DNA of 32,493 nt from Selenomonadaceae bacterium (GTDB lineage Bacteria > Bacillota > Negativicutes > Selenomonadales > Selenomonadaceae), in NCBI GenBank assembly GCA_017475745.1, contig JAFVEZ010000055.1, positions 1 through 32,493 on the forward strand. The letters are read 5' to 3'. Both the position numbers and the translations under genes were made by a program. The notes under the pieces are model-generated. The model had not been told where the DNA came from and searched no databases. It saw only the letters and a list, made by a program, of their open reading frames with translations. This document shows positions 8,312 to 16,973 of the stretch, piece by piece. Every line of letters begins with the position of its first letter. Position 1 is the stretch's first letter.

Positions 8312-9610
8312 ATGGTAAATTCTAACGGAGAAGTAAAGGTTGCCTTGCTTGGCAGCGGTACCGTCGGCGGAGGCGTCATTAAAGTTTTGCAGCAAAATGC
8401 TGATGTTATCGCTCAACGTGCTGGTGTAAAGATCAAATTGGACAAAGTGCTTATTATCCAAGCAGATGTTGGCAAGCCAATTCTTGAAGGTCTGAATACA
8501 ACTTTTGATTTTAATGAGATTATAAATGATCCTGAGATAAAGATAGTCATTGAGCTGATCGGTGGAACTAAAGTCGCCAAAGATTTTATGATTAAGGCGA
8601 TGGAGCATGGCAAGAACGTCGTCACTGCAAATAAGGACTGTATTGCACAATTCGGCAAAGAGCTATTCGAGACAGCCGAGAAGAATAATGTTGAGTTTGC
8701 ATTTGAGGCAAGTGTCGGTGGTGGTATTCCAATAATCAGACCTCTCAAAGAATCTCTCATTGCCAACCATTTAACTGAAGTTTTGGGAATTGTCAACGGC
8801 ACGACCAACTACATGTTGACCAAGATGAGTGAGAACGGCGCTGATTATGATGCAGTTTTGAAAGAAGCTCAAGCAATGGGATTTGCCGAAGCTAATCCGG
8901 CGGCTGATGTTGAAGGTCTCGATGCAGCGCGCAAGGCAGCTATACTAGCATCTTTGGCGTTCAATTCACGTGTAACGCTTGATGATGTTTATCGCGAAGG
9001 TATCACCAAAATCACTCCAGAAGACATTGAATATGCCAAGAGTCTCGGCTATGTTGTTAAACTTCTCGCTGTCTGCAAAGATTCACCAAAAGGTATAGAA
9101 GCGCGTGTCCACCCTGTCTTCTTGCCTACATCTCACCCGCTTGCTTCCGTCAGTGGCGTGCTCAATGCTATCTTCGTTCGTGGTGATGCAATCAATCAAG
9201 CTATGTTCTTTGGTCCGGGTGCTGGTTCACTTCCGACTGCTTCTGCTGTTGTTTCTGATATTATGAATATCGCGCGCAATGTGATCAACGGTGTTGAACT
9301 TCATATCGGCTGCACTTGTTTCAACAATAAGCCGCTTTGCCCAATAGAAGAGAGTGAAACTTCTTATTATATTCGTCTGCTTGTTGACGACAAACCTGGT
9401 GTCCTCGGTGCTATAGCAACTGAATTTGGTAATGCCGGTGTCAGTTTGCGTTCTGTCGTTCAGACTAACAGTGCTGAGACGGATCACGCTGAAATAGTTG
9501 TGATTACTCATAAAGTAAAGTATAAGAATATCCTCAATGCTGAAGAGAAGCTGAAAGCTCTGCCGGTTGTTGATGGTGTTCGTAGTATGATTCGCGTTGA
9601 ATGTGATTGA
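8312..9610 (+). CDS. hom: Homoserine dehydrogenase
   Basis: Reduces aspartate semialdehyde to homoserine with NAD(P)H, the branch point to threonine and methionine. The 432-residue monofunctional form has the nucleotide-binding GSGTVGGGV at 14-22, the homoserine DH core with EASVGGGIPIIRPL and GIVNGTTNYML, and a C-terminal ACT domain (about 355-430, starting YIRLLVDDKPGVLG) expected to bind an end-product amino acid. No aspartate kinase domain is fused. It follows the ACT-domain gene by 49 nt and precedes thrB by 15 nt, so the three likely form one operon. The ATG at 8312 gives the usual N-terminus for the family. It has no SD at normal spacing but an SD-hairpin arrangement just upstream. Confidence 0.96.
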   Translation: MVNSNGEVKVALLGSGTVGGGVIKVLQQNADVIAQRAGVKIKLDKVLIIQADVGKPILEGLNTTFDFNEIINDPEIKIVIELIGGTKVAKDFMIKAMEHGKNVVTANKDCIAQFGKELFETAEKNNVEFAFEASVGGGIPIIRPLKESLIANHLTEVLGIVNGTTNYMLTKMSENGADYDAVLKEAQAMGFAEANPAADVEGLDAARKAAILASLAFNSRVTLDDVYREGITKITPEDIEYAKSLGYVVKLLAVCKDSPKGIEARVHPVFLPTSHPLASVSGVLNAIFVRGDAINQAMFFGPGAGSLPTASAVVSDIMNIARNVINGVELHIGCTCFNNKPLCPIEESETSYYIRLLVDDKPGVLGAIATEFGNAGVSLRSVVQTNSAETDHAEIVVITHKVKYKNILNAEEKLKALPVVDGVRSMIRVECD

Positions 9611-9625
9611 TATTTGGAGGGCGAG

Positions 9626-10609
9626 ATGAAAAACGACTCGCAGAATTTAAAGGATATACAAAGTCATACCATAAGAGTGCGAGTGCCTGGGACAAGCGCA
9701 AACTGTGGTCCGGGTTTTGATTGCATAGGGCTTGCCTGTACAATTTACAATGACCTCCAACTGACACTTTTGAGAGAACCGAAGTTAGTAATTGAGAGTA
9801 CCGGCGAGGGCGCAAGTAATATTCCAACCGACGACAGAAATATAGTCTGGCGTTCTATTCGTATGCTACTTGAACGTGCTGGCGCTGCTGAAGAATTTAA
9901 GGGCGCGGTAATTCGCATGGAAAATCACATTCCATTGTCGCGAGGACTTGGCAGCAGCGCCGCAGCTATTGTTGCAGGTATCAAGGCAGCTAATGCCATA
10001 CTTGGCAATCCTCTAAATCGCAATGAGCTTTTGAGACTTGCAACCGATATTGAAGGACATCCTGATAATGTTGCACCTGCTCTCTTCGGAGGAGTAACTG
10101 TAAGTATAGTAAACAAAGGTCAAGTGCAGACTTTCTCATTTGTACCTAAAATGAAGTTGAAACTCGTTGTAGCTGTACCAGATTTCCCACTTTCGACCAG
10201 AATGGCTCGTCAAGTGCTGCCAAAAGAGGTTCCAATTAAAGATGCTATCTTTAACATAGGTAGAGCTTCTATGTTGATCGGTGCTCTCATTAAGGGTAAG
10301 GAACGCTTCTTGAAAAATGCCTTTGATGATGTCATACACCAGCCATATAGAGCTGAACTCATACCTGGCATGACAGATGTATTCCAGGCTGCTAAAGATG
10401 CAGGCGCTCTTGGAGTGGCAATGTCAGGTGCCGGCCCCTGTCTCATCGCTTTTACCTTAGAAAGAAGTCATATAGAAAATGAAGTTGCGGCTTCCATGGC
10501 TCAAGCATTTTTAGAGCATGATATTAAAACTAAGTCTTTGATTCTTTCTCTTGATATTCGCGGTGCTATTGTGTTGAACGGAGAACAGCAGGAGGTGGTC
10601 AATTCTTGA
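9626..10609 (+). CDS. thrB: Homoserine kinase
   Basis: Phosphorylates homoserine for threonine synthase; a GHMP-family kinase of 327 residues (usual 290-330). The GHMP nucleotide-binding motif PLSRGLGSSAAA is at about 103-114, the N-terminal substrate region is VPGTSANCGPGFDCIG (20-35), and the C-terminal glycine-rich SGAGPCLIAF closes the fold. The ATG at 9626 is 5 nt from GGAGG; a TTG at 9614 in frame would overlap that SD. It is the third gene of the ACT-hom-thrB set. Its stop TGA overlaps the TTG start of the next gene, which indicates coupled translation. Threonine synthase is not in the window. Confidence 0.95.
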   Translation: MKNDSQNLKDIQSHTIRVRVPGTSANCGPGFDCIGLACTIYNDLQLTLLREPKLVIESTGEGASNIPTDDRNIVWRSIRMLLERAGAAEEFKGAVIRMENHIPLSRGLGSSAAAIVAGIKAANAILGNPLNRNELLRLATDIEGHPDNVAPALFGGVTVSIVNKGQVQTFSFVPKMKLKLVVAVPDFPLSTRMARQVLPKEVPIKDAIFNIGRASMLIGALIKGKERFLKNAFDDVIHQPYRAELIPGMTDVFQAAKDAGALGVAMSGAGPCLIAFTLERSHIENEVAASMAQAFLEHDIKTKSLILSLDIRGAIVLNGEQQEVVNS

Positions 10610-11307
10610 GAAGAAGAACTTTTGACAATTATGTCAGACTGCCATTTGAGAAATTGCCAACCTTGATTCCGATTTTAAAAAAAAAGAGAATAGCCAAAAA
10701 TCTCAAAGATGACAAGGCTGTCCTCATGGCGAATCTTTATGAATGTTTACTTGATCCAGATCACACGCTGCCGGATAGAAAATATAAAATCTTTACTTTA
10801 CTTGAAGATATGGGTGTTAGAATGTTGCAAATTGGCACCAAGGGCGGCGGCTATTACGGGCCTTATCGTCGTTTTAGAGTATTATTTCGTGACATTGAAT
10901 TAATTGTCGGCATAGGCATGCATCGTTTTTTAAATAGGGTACGCTCTATTCTTTGCGTTTCCGTGCAAGTTGGCGAAGAGGGCAAACCTCATCATTCTCT
11001 GCAGCTTGCAGTTGACGATTATATGACTATTAAAGGAAGAACCTGTACTTTCTCTCATAAAGGTCATATTGGCCTTGGTGCAATAGGTACGGGCAGGAAC
11101 GCTATCTTGCGTGAAAAATATGTAAAAACTCTGTATCCATCAATCATAAATGGAGATGTGTATATACTCGGCAAACTAAACAAAAGAAAGCTTTGGTATT
11201 TAAGTGACAGGTCAATGGCAAAATTTGTGGAGAATTTAATTTCTTATGCAATCGTCCGTGATTTGTATCGTGAAGATGCAAAGAAAGCGGCAGGACTGGT
11301 TAATTAG
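10606..11307 (+). CDS. Unrecognised 233-residue protein in the hom-thrB-mnmA cluster
   Basis: I do not recognise a family. The protein is basic, soluble, and lacks a signal peptide or membrane segments. It has a glycine-rich stretch with aromatic residues (TKGGGYYGPYRRFRV, about 79-93), alternating hydrophobic segments that look like beta strands, and a well-conserved-looking HKGHIGLGAIGTGRNAILREK region near 150-170. The start is TTG at 10606, overlapping the thrB stop, with AGGAGGTGG about 9 nt upstream. It ends 25 nt before mnmA. The overlap with thrB suggests cotranscription and possibly a role in the same physiology, but nothing in the sequence supports a specific function. Confidence 0.8.
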   Translation: MRRRTFDNYVRLPFEKLPTLIPILKKKRIAKNLKDDKAVLMANLYECLLDPDHTLPDRKYKIFTLLEDMGVRMLQIGTKGGGYYGPYRRFRVLFRDIELIVGIGMHRFLNRVRSILCVSVQVGEEGKPHHSLQLAVDDYMTIKGRTCTFSHKGHIGLGAIGTGRNAILREKYVKTLYPSIINGDVYILGKLNKRKLWYLSDRSMAKFVENLISYAIVRDLYREDAKKAAGLVN

Positions 11308-11332
11308 ACGTTCTTAACAGGAAGTGACATAT

Positions 11333-12418
11333 TTGGCGAAAAAAAAGGTAGCAGTAGCAATGAGCGGCGGCGTAGATAGTTCTTTGACTGCTGCAACATT
11401 ACTTGAACAAGGTTTTGAGGTCATAGGTATAACCATGCAGCTCACTTCTGATGTCTCTGCACTTTACTCTGGTGATCGAAGCTGTTGCTCTTCAAATGAA
11501 GCCAACGATGCACGTCGTGTGGCTGATTTTTTATCTATTCCTCATTATGTGATCGATTTCCATGAGGAATTTCAAAACAAGGTAGTTGACAATTTTATTG
11601 GTGAGTATCTTAAAGGTCGTACACCCAATCCTTGTATTGCCTGCAACAGGTACATCAAATTCGGAAAACTGTTTAACTTCATTGATGAGCTTGGAATAGA
11701 CTACCTCGCAACAGGACATTATGCCAGAATTGAGGAGATCAACGGCCAATTCTATCTCAAGAAGGGTGTAGACCGCAAGAAGGATCAGTCATATGTTCTT
11801 TACAATGTGACAGCACAACAACTCTCAAGAATACTTTTTCCAATGGGATTACAATCCAAAGATGAGACTAGGACTTTAGCCGAGAAGTTGAATTTGCCGG
11901 TAGCTCATAAGCCGGACAGCCAAGAGATTTGCTTTGTACCCAACGATGATTATAAGACATTCCTGCTAAAAAATTCAAATAAAAACGCTGACGCATTGCA
12001 ACCTGGTGAGATTGTAAGCGTCGACGGTAAAGTATTAGGACACCACAAGGGCGCATCATTCTATACTATCGGTCAGCGCAAGGGCTTGGGTATTGCCGCT
12101 GAAAAGCCATTGTATGTTGTCAAGCTGGATATTCCAAACAAGCAGGTTGTGGTAGGCGGTGCTGACGATGTATTCTCAAAGAGACTCACTGCCGTCGATA
12201 TTCACTGGATATATCCTCAAACATTCCCGCTCAAAGTTTCAGCTAAGGTAAGATACGGTCCGAGAATCGCCGACTGTGTTGTAGAAGAACTCGATGACGA
12301 AAAGGCGGAAGTAACCTTTGATATACCTCAAAGAGCGGTTACTACTGGCCAATCTATCGTATTTTATGATGATGACATAGTTCTTGGCGGCGGAATTATT
12401 GATAAAGTACTATCATGA
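11333..12418 (+). CDS. mnmA: tRNA-uridine 2-sulfurtransferase MnmA
   Basis: Adds sulfur at C2 of the wobble uridine (U34) in tRNAs for Lys, Glu and Gln. The 361-residue protein has the ATP pyrophosphatase P-loop SGGVDSS at 11-17. Its catalytic cysteines are Cys101 (in NPCIACNRYIKF, with Cys104 nearby) and Cys200 (in DSQEICFV). The C-terminal part forms the tRNA-contacting beta-barrel region. A TTG at 11333 is chosen as start: AGGAAG ends about 8 nt before it, whereas the in-frame GTG at 11324 lies inside that SD. A run of eight A follows the start codons. The stop overlaps the ATG of the ComF-like gene by 4 bp. Confidence 0.95.
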   Translation: MAKKKVAVAMSGGVDSSLTAATLLEQGFEVIGITMQLTSDVSALYSGDRSCCSSNEANDARRVADFLSIPHYVIDFHEEFQNKVVDNFIGEYLKGRTPNPCIACNRYIKFGKLFNFIDELGIDYLATGHYARIEEINGQFYLKKGVDRKKDQSYVLYNVTAQQLSRILFPMGLQSKDETRTLAEKLNLPVAHKPDSQEICFVPNDDYKTFLLKNSNKNADALQPGEIVSVDGKVLGHHKGASFYTIGQRKGLGIAAEKPLYVVKLDIPNKQVVVGGADDVFSKRLTAVDIHWIYPQTFPLKVSAKVRYGPRIADCVVEELDDEKAEVTFDIPQRAVTTGQSIVFYDDDIVLGGGIIDKVLS

Positions 12419-13101
12419 ACTCAAGAAAAGCCTTTGGATACATTATCGACATGGTGTTAGACTTCTTCTATCCGCCGCGCTGTCCGATATGTGAGAGATA
12501 TATCGAAAATCGCAGTGATATTCTTTGTAGTGAATGTGAAGAGAATATCTTGTCCATTGACTGTTCTCATGATTTGAGACTACAGATTAAAGAGACATGG
12601 AGACTGACGAAGTACAAAGGCGGCACCCAACGTATAATTTGGGACATAAAATTCAACAAAAAACTCGGCGAATTGCCAACGATAAAGAAAATCTTGGACA
12701 AGGCGCTCAACTCAAATATCAAGTTGAAAGAAATGCTCCAGAAGATTGATCTAGCGACAGCGGTGCCTTTACATGTCAATCGCGAGAGAGAACGTGGATT
12801 TAATCAAGTTGAGCTGATCTTTGGTGAGTGGCTTAATCAGCAAAATATACCAATGGAGCGGCTATTGCTGCGAATTAAGGACACGGAACATTTGTACGAT
12901 AAAAAACGAGAAGAACGCCAGAGAGAGGTTGATAGCGCCTTTGAACTTGCGGAAGGTGCAGAAGTTCACATCAAGGGCAAGCGGATTTTGATTCTCGATG
13001 ATATCTTCACAACAGGCACAACTATGAGCGAATGTGCAAAAGTTTTAAAAACTGCCGGTGCTGTTGAAGTATATGGCATTGCCCTTGCTTCTGATTATTA
13101 A
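12415..13101 (+). CDS. ComF-family protein (zinc ribbon and phosphoribosyltransferase fold)
   Basis: A 228-residue ComF/amidophosphoribosyltransferase-like protein. An N-terminal four-cysteine zinc ribbon (C23, C26, C38, C41) is followed by a type I PRTase domain with the PRPP loop LILDDIFTTGTTMSE at about 192-206. ComF proteins in naturally competent bacteria help DNA uptake and recombination; many homologues have no tested role. No other competence gene is nearby. The ATG overlaps the mnmA stop (ATGA) and has no close SD, so translation is probably coupled to mnmA. Its stop codon overlaps that of convergent hisG. Confidence 0.88.
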   Translation: MNSRKAFGYIIDMVLDFFYPPRCPICERYIENRSDILCSECEENILSIDCSHDLRLQIKETWRLTKYKGGTQRIIWDIKFNKKLGELPTIKKILDKALNSNIKLKEMLQKIDLATAVPLHVNRERERGFNQVELIFGEWLNQQNIPMERLLLRIKDTEHLYDKKREERQREVDSAFELAEGAEVHIKGKRILILDDIFTTGTTMSECAKVLKTAGAVEVYGIALASDY

Positions 13102-13754
13102 ATTTGAGAAACTTCCAAAACTTTCTTGAGTTCAGTGACCATTGAGTTTATACGCTCAAACTTCAGCTTGAAGCTGACGCGATTGACAATCAGCCTTGCC
13201 GTCGCGTCCATAATGCTGACGATCTCTTCAAGATTGTTTTCCTTTAGCGTCGTGCCGGTTTCAACAATATCGACAATGCTCTCGGAAAGTCCAATGATAG
13301 GACCCAGCTCAATGGAGCCGTTGAGCTTGATATATTCCATCTGCATGCCTTGAGAAGAGAAGAATTGTTCAGCAATGTGCGGAAACTTGGTCGCCACTCT
13401 CGTGTGGGCGTAGTCTTGCAGATTTGGGCGTTTCTTGTCATTTGGTACCGCCATCATCAAGTGACACTTTCCAAAACCAAGATCAAGTAACTCGTAAATA
13501 TCTTTACCTGATTCAGCAATGACATCTTTGCCGATGATTCCAATATCTGCTGCGCCGTACTCAACATAGGTTGGTACGTCAGCGGTTTTTGTTATGATAA
13601 ACTTTAGTCTTTGCTCTTCATTTGTGATGACGAGCTTGCGAGACTTTTCGGAGAGACCCTCAGCCGTCCAGCCGATCTTCTCAAACATATCTGTTGACAG
13701 TTTAAATAATTTGCCCTTAGGCAGCGCAATAGTGATAAATGGTTCATTATTCAT
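13098..13754 (-). CDS. hisG: ATP phosphoribosyltransferase, short form (catalytic subunit)
   Basis: Catalyses the first step of histidine synthesis, ATP plus PRPP to phosphoribosyl-ATP. At 218 residues it is the short HisG(S) form, which lacks the C-terminal regulatory domain and in known cases works with HisZ. Family features are the N-terminal ITIALPKGKL, the GAADIGIIGKDV segment, and the PRPP-binding EIVSIMDATARL-type region with DIVETGTTLKEN. No hisZ or other his gene is in the window. It has its own promoter and is convergent with the ComF-like gene, ending in a 4-bp overlap, so it is likely monocistronic. The ATG at 13754 is preceded by an SD-hairpin-spacer arrangement like that of hom. 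Confidence 0.95.
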   Translation of the reverse strand: MNNEPFITIALPKGKLFKLSTDMFEKIGWTAEGLSEKSRKLVITNEEQRLKFIITKTADVPTYVEYGAADIGIIGKDVIAESGKDIYELLDLGFGKCHLMMAVPNDKKRPNLQDYAHTRVATKFPHIAEQFFSSQGMQMEYIKLNGSIELGPIIGLSESIVDIVETGTTLKENNLEEIVSIMDATARLIVNRVSFKLKFERINSMVTELKKVLEVSQI

Positions 13755-13786
13755 GATAAATGCAGCGGAAACAACCGCTCCTCCTT
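13755..13786 (-). promoter_or_regulatory. Hairpin between Shine-Dalgarno and ATG of hisG
   Basis: Reading the minus strand, AAGGAGG (13786-13780) abuts a perfect 5-bp stem AGCGG/CCGCT (13779-13775 and 13768-13764) with a TTGTTT loop. Then comes GCATTTATC (9 nt) and the ATG at 13754. Linear spacing is 25 nt; folded spacing is 9 nt. No in-frame ATG, GTG or TTG lies between SD and ATG. Confidence 0.6.
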
Positions 13787-13811
13787 ACATTACAATTTCA
13801 AACTTCATTAT

Positions 13812-13838
13812 TTTATAGCAAGATTTTTGCAAAGTCAA
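13812..13838 (-). promoter_or_regulatory. Promoter of hisG
   Basis: TTGACT (13833-13838), a 15-nt spacer and TATAAA (13812-13817) with a TGC extended -10. It predicts a leader of about 50 nt. Confidence 0.65.
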
Positions 13839-13849
13839 CCAAGAGAGAG

Positions 13850-13894
13850 CAAAAAGTAAAACCGCCTTGTGAGATTAAACTTGCAAGACGGTTT
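13850..13894 (-). terminator. Terminator after the IMP dehydrogenase gene
   Basis: An 11-bp inverted repeat (AAACCGCCTTG at 13858-13868, CAAGACGGTTT at 13884-13894, one G-U pair) is followed on the minus strand by TTTTACTTTTT. It lies just past the IMP dehydrogenase stop. Confidence 0.8.
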
Positions 13895-13920
13895 GTTTTA
13901 TTCTTATAAGATTTTACACT

Positions 13921-15423
13921 CTACATCGAGAATTGATCTCTCAATATTACATCGTGGCTGCCACCCTCAACTATACTTGTTGCCGAGACGAGAGTGATCT
14001 TGGCTTTATCGCGAAGTTCTGACAAATTCAGAGCGCCGCAGTTGCACATCGTTGAGCGAATCTTCGCCAGAGTGCTATTGATGTTGTCTTTCAATGAACC
14101 AGCGTATGGAACATATGAGTCAACGCCTTCCTCAAACGACAGCTTCCGATCACCACCGAGGTCATAGCGCTGCCAATTCCTAGCACGATTAGAGCCTTCA
14201 CCCCAATACTCTTTATAGTAGGTTCCATTGATTCTAATCTTGTCAGAAGGTGACTCGTCAAATCTTGAGAAGTAACGTCCAAGCATGAGGAAGTCAGCAC
14301 CCATTGCCAGGGCAAGCGTCATGTGATAGTCGTGGACGATACCGCCATCAGAGCAAACCGGAACATAAACACCAGTCTCCTTGAAGTACTCATCACGGGC
14401 ATTACAAACGTCCATTACTGCTGTCGCTTGTCCTCTGCCTATACCCTTAGTCTCACGGGTTATGCAGATAGAGCCGCCGCCAATGCCAACTTTAATAAAA
14501 TCTGCACCTGCGTCAGCTAAGAATCGGAAGCCCTCTGCGTCGACAACATTGCCTGCACCAACCTTGACATTATCGCCGAAGTTCTTGTGAATGTATTCAA
14601 GAGTAATCTTTTGCCACTCACTGAAGCCTTCGGAAGAGTCGATACAGAGAACATCTGCACCCGCTTTGAGGAGAGCCGGAACTCTCTCAGCATAGTCGCG
14701 AGTGTTGATACCTGCGCCGACAATATAACGCTTCTTGTTGTCAATAAGCTCCAGCGGATTAGTCTTGTTGTCCGTGTAGTCTTTGCGGAATACCATATAA
14801 CGAAGGCGCTGCTTCTTATCAACAAGCGGCAACATATTAAGTTTGTGCTGCCAAATCAAGTCGTTAGCCATTGGAAGAGTTGTAGAGTCTGCGTCGGCAT
14901 AGACCAACTTGTCAAAGGGCGTCATAAAGTCCTTGGCCTGTTCTGATCCGTCCATACGACTGATCCTATAATCGCGGCTGGTGACAATTCCAAGCAACTT
15001 GCCGGTTGGCTTGCCGTCCTCAGTGACTGCCATTGTGGAGTGACCTGTCTGCTCAAGAAGAGCAAGCATCTCTTTTAAAGTTGTTGTCGGTTTGATGTTG
15101 GAATCACTAGATACAAAACCCGATTTATGATTCTTAACGCGCTGCACCATTGCTGCCTGTTCTTTGACTGACTGTGATCCGTAAATGAAGGAAATTCCAC
15201 CTTCTTTGGCAAGAGCGATTGCCATTGTGTCATTGGAAACCGCTTGCATGATTGCCGAAGTCATTGGAATATTCATTGAAAGTGCTGATTCCTCACCACG
15301 CTTAAACTTGACCAGCGGTGTCGTGAGACTGACATTAGATGGTATGCACTGCGTCGACGAATACCCTGGAACAAGTAAATACTCTCCAAAAGTATGAGAT
15401 GGTTCATTGTAATAAAATGCCAT
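13921..15423 (-). CDS. guaB: IMP dehydrogenase
   Basis: Oxidises IMP to XMP with NAD+, the committed step to GMP. The 500-residue protein has a split TIM barrel with a CBS-pair insert at about 100-225 ([19 protein letters not shown] and neighbouring [10 protein letters not shown]). The active-site loop [15 protein letters not shown] places the catalytic cysteine at 320. A DSSEGFS segment, SDGGI phosphate loop and the flap region with the [14 protein letters not shown] stretch follow. Its features resemble the roughly 500-residue IMPDH variant of clostridia rather than the E. coli form. GMP reductase is less likely, because a CBS insert and this length are present. The ATG at 15423 has GGGGTGAT just upstream. 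It follows gatC by 121 nt that holds an inverted repeat. Confidence 0.93.
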   Translation of the reverse strand: MAFYYNEPSHTFGEYLLVPGYSSTQCIPSNVSLTTPLVKFKRGEESALSMNIPMTSAIMQAVSNDTMAIALAKEGGISFIYGSQSVKEQAAMVQRVKNHKSGFVSSDSNIKPTTTLKEMLALLEQTGHSTMAVTEDGKPTGKLLGIVTSRDYRISRMDGSEQAKDFMTPFDKLVYADADSTTLPMANDLIWQHKLNMLPLVDKKQRLRYMVFRKDYTDNKTNPLELIDNKKRYIVGAGINTRDYAERVPALLKAGADVLCIDSSEGFSEWQKITLEYIHKNFGDNVKVGAGNVVDAEGFRFLADAGADFIKVGIGGGSICITRETKGIGRGQATAVMDVCNARDEYFKETGVYVPVCSDGGIVHDYHMTLALAMGADFLMLGRYFSRFDESPSDKIRINGTYYKEYWGEGSNRARNWQRYDLGGDRKLSFEEGVDSYVPYAGSLKDNINSTLAKIRSTMCNCGALNLSELRDKAKITLVSATSIVEGGSHDVILRDQFSM

Positions 15424-15454
15424 TTAATCACCCCTGCTAATTAATTTATTATTT

Positions 15455-15500
15455 GAGACAGATTTTACTTTTCGGATTCATACTTTCCTAATACTGTCTC
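15455..15500 (-). promoter_or_regulatory. Candidate structured leader of guaB
   Basis: In the gatC-guaB gap the minus strand holds GAGACAG and CTGTCTC, a perfect 7-bp inverted repeat enclosing 32 nt, ending about 30 nt before the guaB ATG. The enclosed part contains AATCCGAAAAGT, which partly resembles the Bacillus PurBox core (CCGAA). I recognise no known riboswitch. The function is unknown. Confidence 0.35.
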
Positions 15501-15544
15501 TAGTTGTTCTCAAGATACAAACTAAATATCTCATTGAAGATATT

Positions 15545-15835
15545 TTATGCTTCCAACACGCGTGGTACTTTAAAATATCCGTCTTCTTGAAGTGATGCAT
15601 TTGAGAGTGCAGCATCACGCGGCAGAGAGGGCTTAACCTCATCAACACGGAATACATTCTGCATTTTCAGCGCATAGGTCGTCGGCTCAATATCAGTTGT
15701 ATCAACAGCCTTGAGATTGTCAACATAAGTCAAGAATTTGTCAAGCTGTTCCATTACACCTTCAACCTCATCATCGTGAATGTTAAGTCTCGAAAGACTC
15801 GCAACCGTATCAATATCTTGTTTGGTAACTTTCAT
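15545..15835 (-). CDS. gatC: Asp-tRNA(Asn)/Glu-tRNA(Gln) amidotransferase subunit C
   Basis: The small subunit that stabilises GatA in the GatCAB complex, which converts misacylated Glu-tRNA(Gln) or Asp-tRNA(Asn) to the correct form. At 96 residues it has normal length. It shows VASLSRLNIHDDEVEGVMEQ, the mid-part LKAVDTTDIEPT, and the C-terminal LRD-like region with DGYFKVPRVLEA, all typical of GatC. The ATG at 15835 is preferred since GAGGA lies about 11 nt upstream. gatA and gatB are not nearby, unlike the usual gatCAB order. The gene follows the Xaa-Pro peptidase by 58 nt. Confidence 0.92.
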   Translation of the reverse strand: MKVTKQDIDTVASLSRLNIHDDEVEGVMEQLDKFLTYVDNLKAVDTTDIEPTTYALKMQNVFRVDEVKPSLPRDAALSNASLQEDGYFKVPRVLEA

Positions 15836-15893
15836 CAAAATCATCTTCCTCTGCAAATTATTATTGCTATGTTATCAGAAGTTTTCATTTAAG

Positions 15894-16973
15894 TCAAGAG
15901 AGCGGATTAATTTCGATCAACCGCTTATCACTCTTGGTCAATGCCCTTGCTCCGCTGTCAGTAACGAGGACGGTATCTTCAATTCTTATTCCGCCGTAGT
16001 TTGGAAGATAAACACCCGGCTCATCGGTGACGATCATATTAGGCTTGAGTGCTTCACAAGTACTAAGCTTGGAAAGTCGCGGTTCCTCGTGAATCTCAAG
16101 ACCTACACCATGTCCAAGACCATGAGGAAAGTATTTAGCAAAGCCAGCTTTCTCAAGATGTGTACGAACGGTGGCATCAACCTCTTTAGCGGAGATATTT
16201 GGCTTGATTGTGTCTAAACCGAGGAGTTGAGCACTCAAAACGGTATTATAGAGATTGCGTTGGCGATCGTCGGCACGCCCGACAAAGACAGTGCGAGTTA
16301 TGTCAGAGTTATAACCTTTGTAGATCGCTCCAAAATCCATGGTGACGAACTCACCACGCTTAATGATCTTGTCGGTAGCAATACCATGCGGCAATGCACC
16401 TCTTACACCAGAAGCAACGATGGTATCAAAAGCGGCTTTCTGTGAGCCTAGTTTACGCATGATGTTCTCTAATTCAGCCGCAACTTCAAATTCACGCATA
16501 CCCGGACGAATGAATTTAACTATCTCTGCAAAGGCCTTGTCTGCAATCTCGCAGGCAATCTCAATCTTGGCAATCTCAGTCTCATCTTTGATCTGTCGAA
16601 GCTCGTCAACCTTAATAGATGTCAACTTCAACTTCGGTGAAAGTTCCTTGAGCTTGTCAAGTTCGTCAACTGTCAAAAAGTTACCCTCAAAGCCTATACT
16701 CAAGAGACCGATTTCAGTGAGGACTTCTGAGACTTTTTTCAAGAGTCCTTCAGTCTGTTCAATGAGTTCAAACTTTGGAGCTTCAACCTTTGCCTGTTCA
16801 ATGTATCTGCCATCAGTGATGAGTATATTTCTCTTTCGGGTGATTATCAAAACCGTACTGTCACCTGTGAAGCCACTGAAGTAGTGCAGATTGGTAGGCT
16901 TGGTGATGATGACAGCATTGACTTTTTTTTCGTCGAGGAAGGCGCGAAGAGCTGTTAATCTGTAAGAGATCAT
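15894..16973 (-). CDS. Xaa-Pro aminopeptidase (M24 family)
   Basis: A cytoplasmic metallopeptidase removing N-terminal residues next to proline. The 359-residue protein has an N-terminal creatinase-like domain (about 1-130) and a pita-bread catalytic domain. The five expected metal ligands can be seen: the two Asp in [18 protein letters not shown], His in [12 protein letters not shown], and two Glu in TDEPGVYLP and [11 protein letters not shown]. The ATG overlaps the aroQ stop (ATGA), indicating coupling, with AAGGA and GAGG upstream. Pairing of aroQ with this peptidase is common in Firmicutes, often followed by efp; here gatC follows instead. Confidence 0.94.
   Translation of the reverse strand: MISYRLTALRAFLDEKKVNAVIITKPTNLHYFSGFTGDSTVLIITRKRNILITDGRYIEQAKVEAPKFELIEQTEGLLKKVSEVLTEIGLLSIGFEGNFLTVDELDKLKELSPKLKLTSIKVDELRQIKDETEIAKIEIACEIADKAFAEIVKFIRPGMREFEVAAELENIMRKLGSQKAAFDTIVASGVRGALPHGIATDKIIKRGEFVTMDFGAIYKGYNSDITRTVFVGRADDRQRNLYNTVLSAQLLGLDTIKPNISAKEVDATVRTHLEKAGFAKYFPHGLGHGVGLEIHEEPRLSKLSTCEALKPNMIVTDEPGVYLPNYGGIRIEDTVLVTDSGARALTKSDKRLIEINPLS

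Noticed and set aside
10677..10685. A9 run in the unknown gene, and A8 runs in mnmA (11339) and the peptidase gene (16923)
   Set aside because: The frames are intact across them and such A runs are expected in AT-rich coding sequence, so no slippage case is made.
13780..13810. Seven-codon upstream ORF (MKFEIVM) ending just before the hisG SD, considered as an attenuator leader peptide
   Set aside because: It has no histidine codons and no SD, so it does not look like a his leader peptide.
14517..14825. Minus-strand ORF of 102 codons within guaB
   Set aside because: Shadow frame of a clearly coding gene; composition is Ser/Arg/Thr-rich without motifs.
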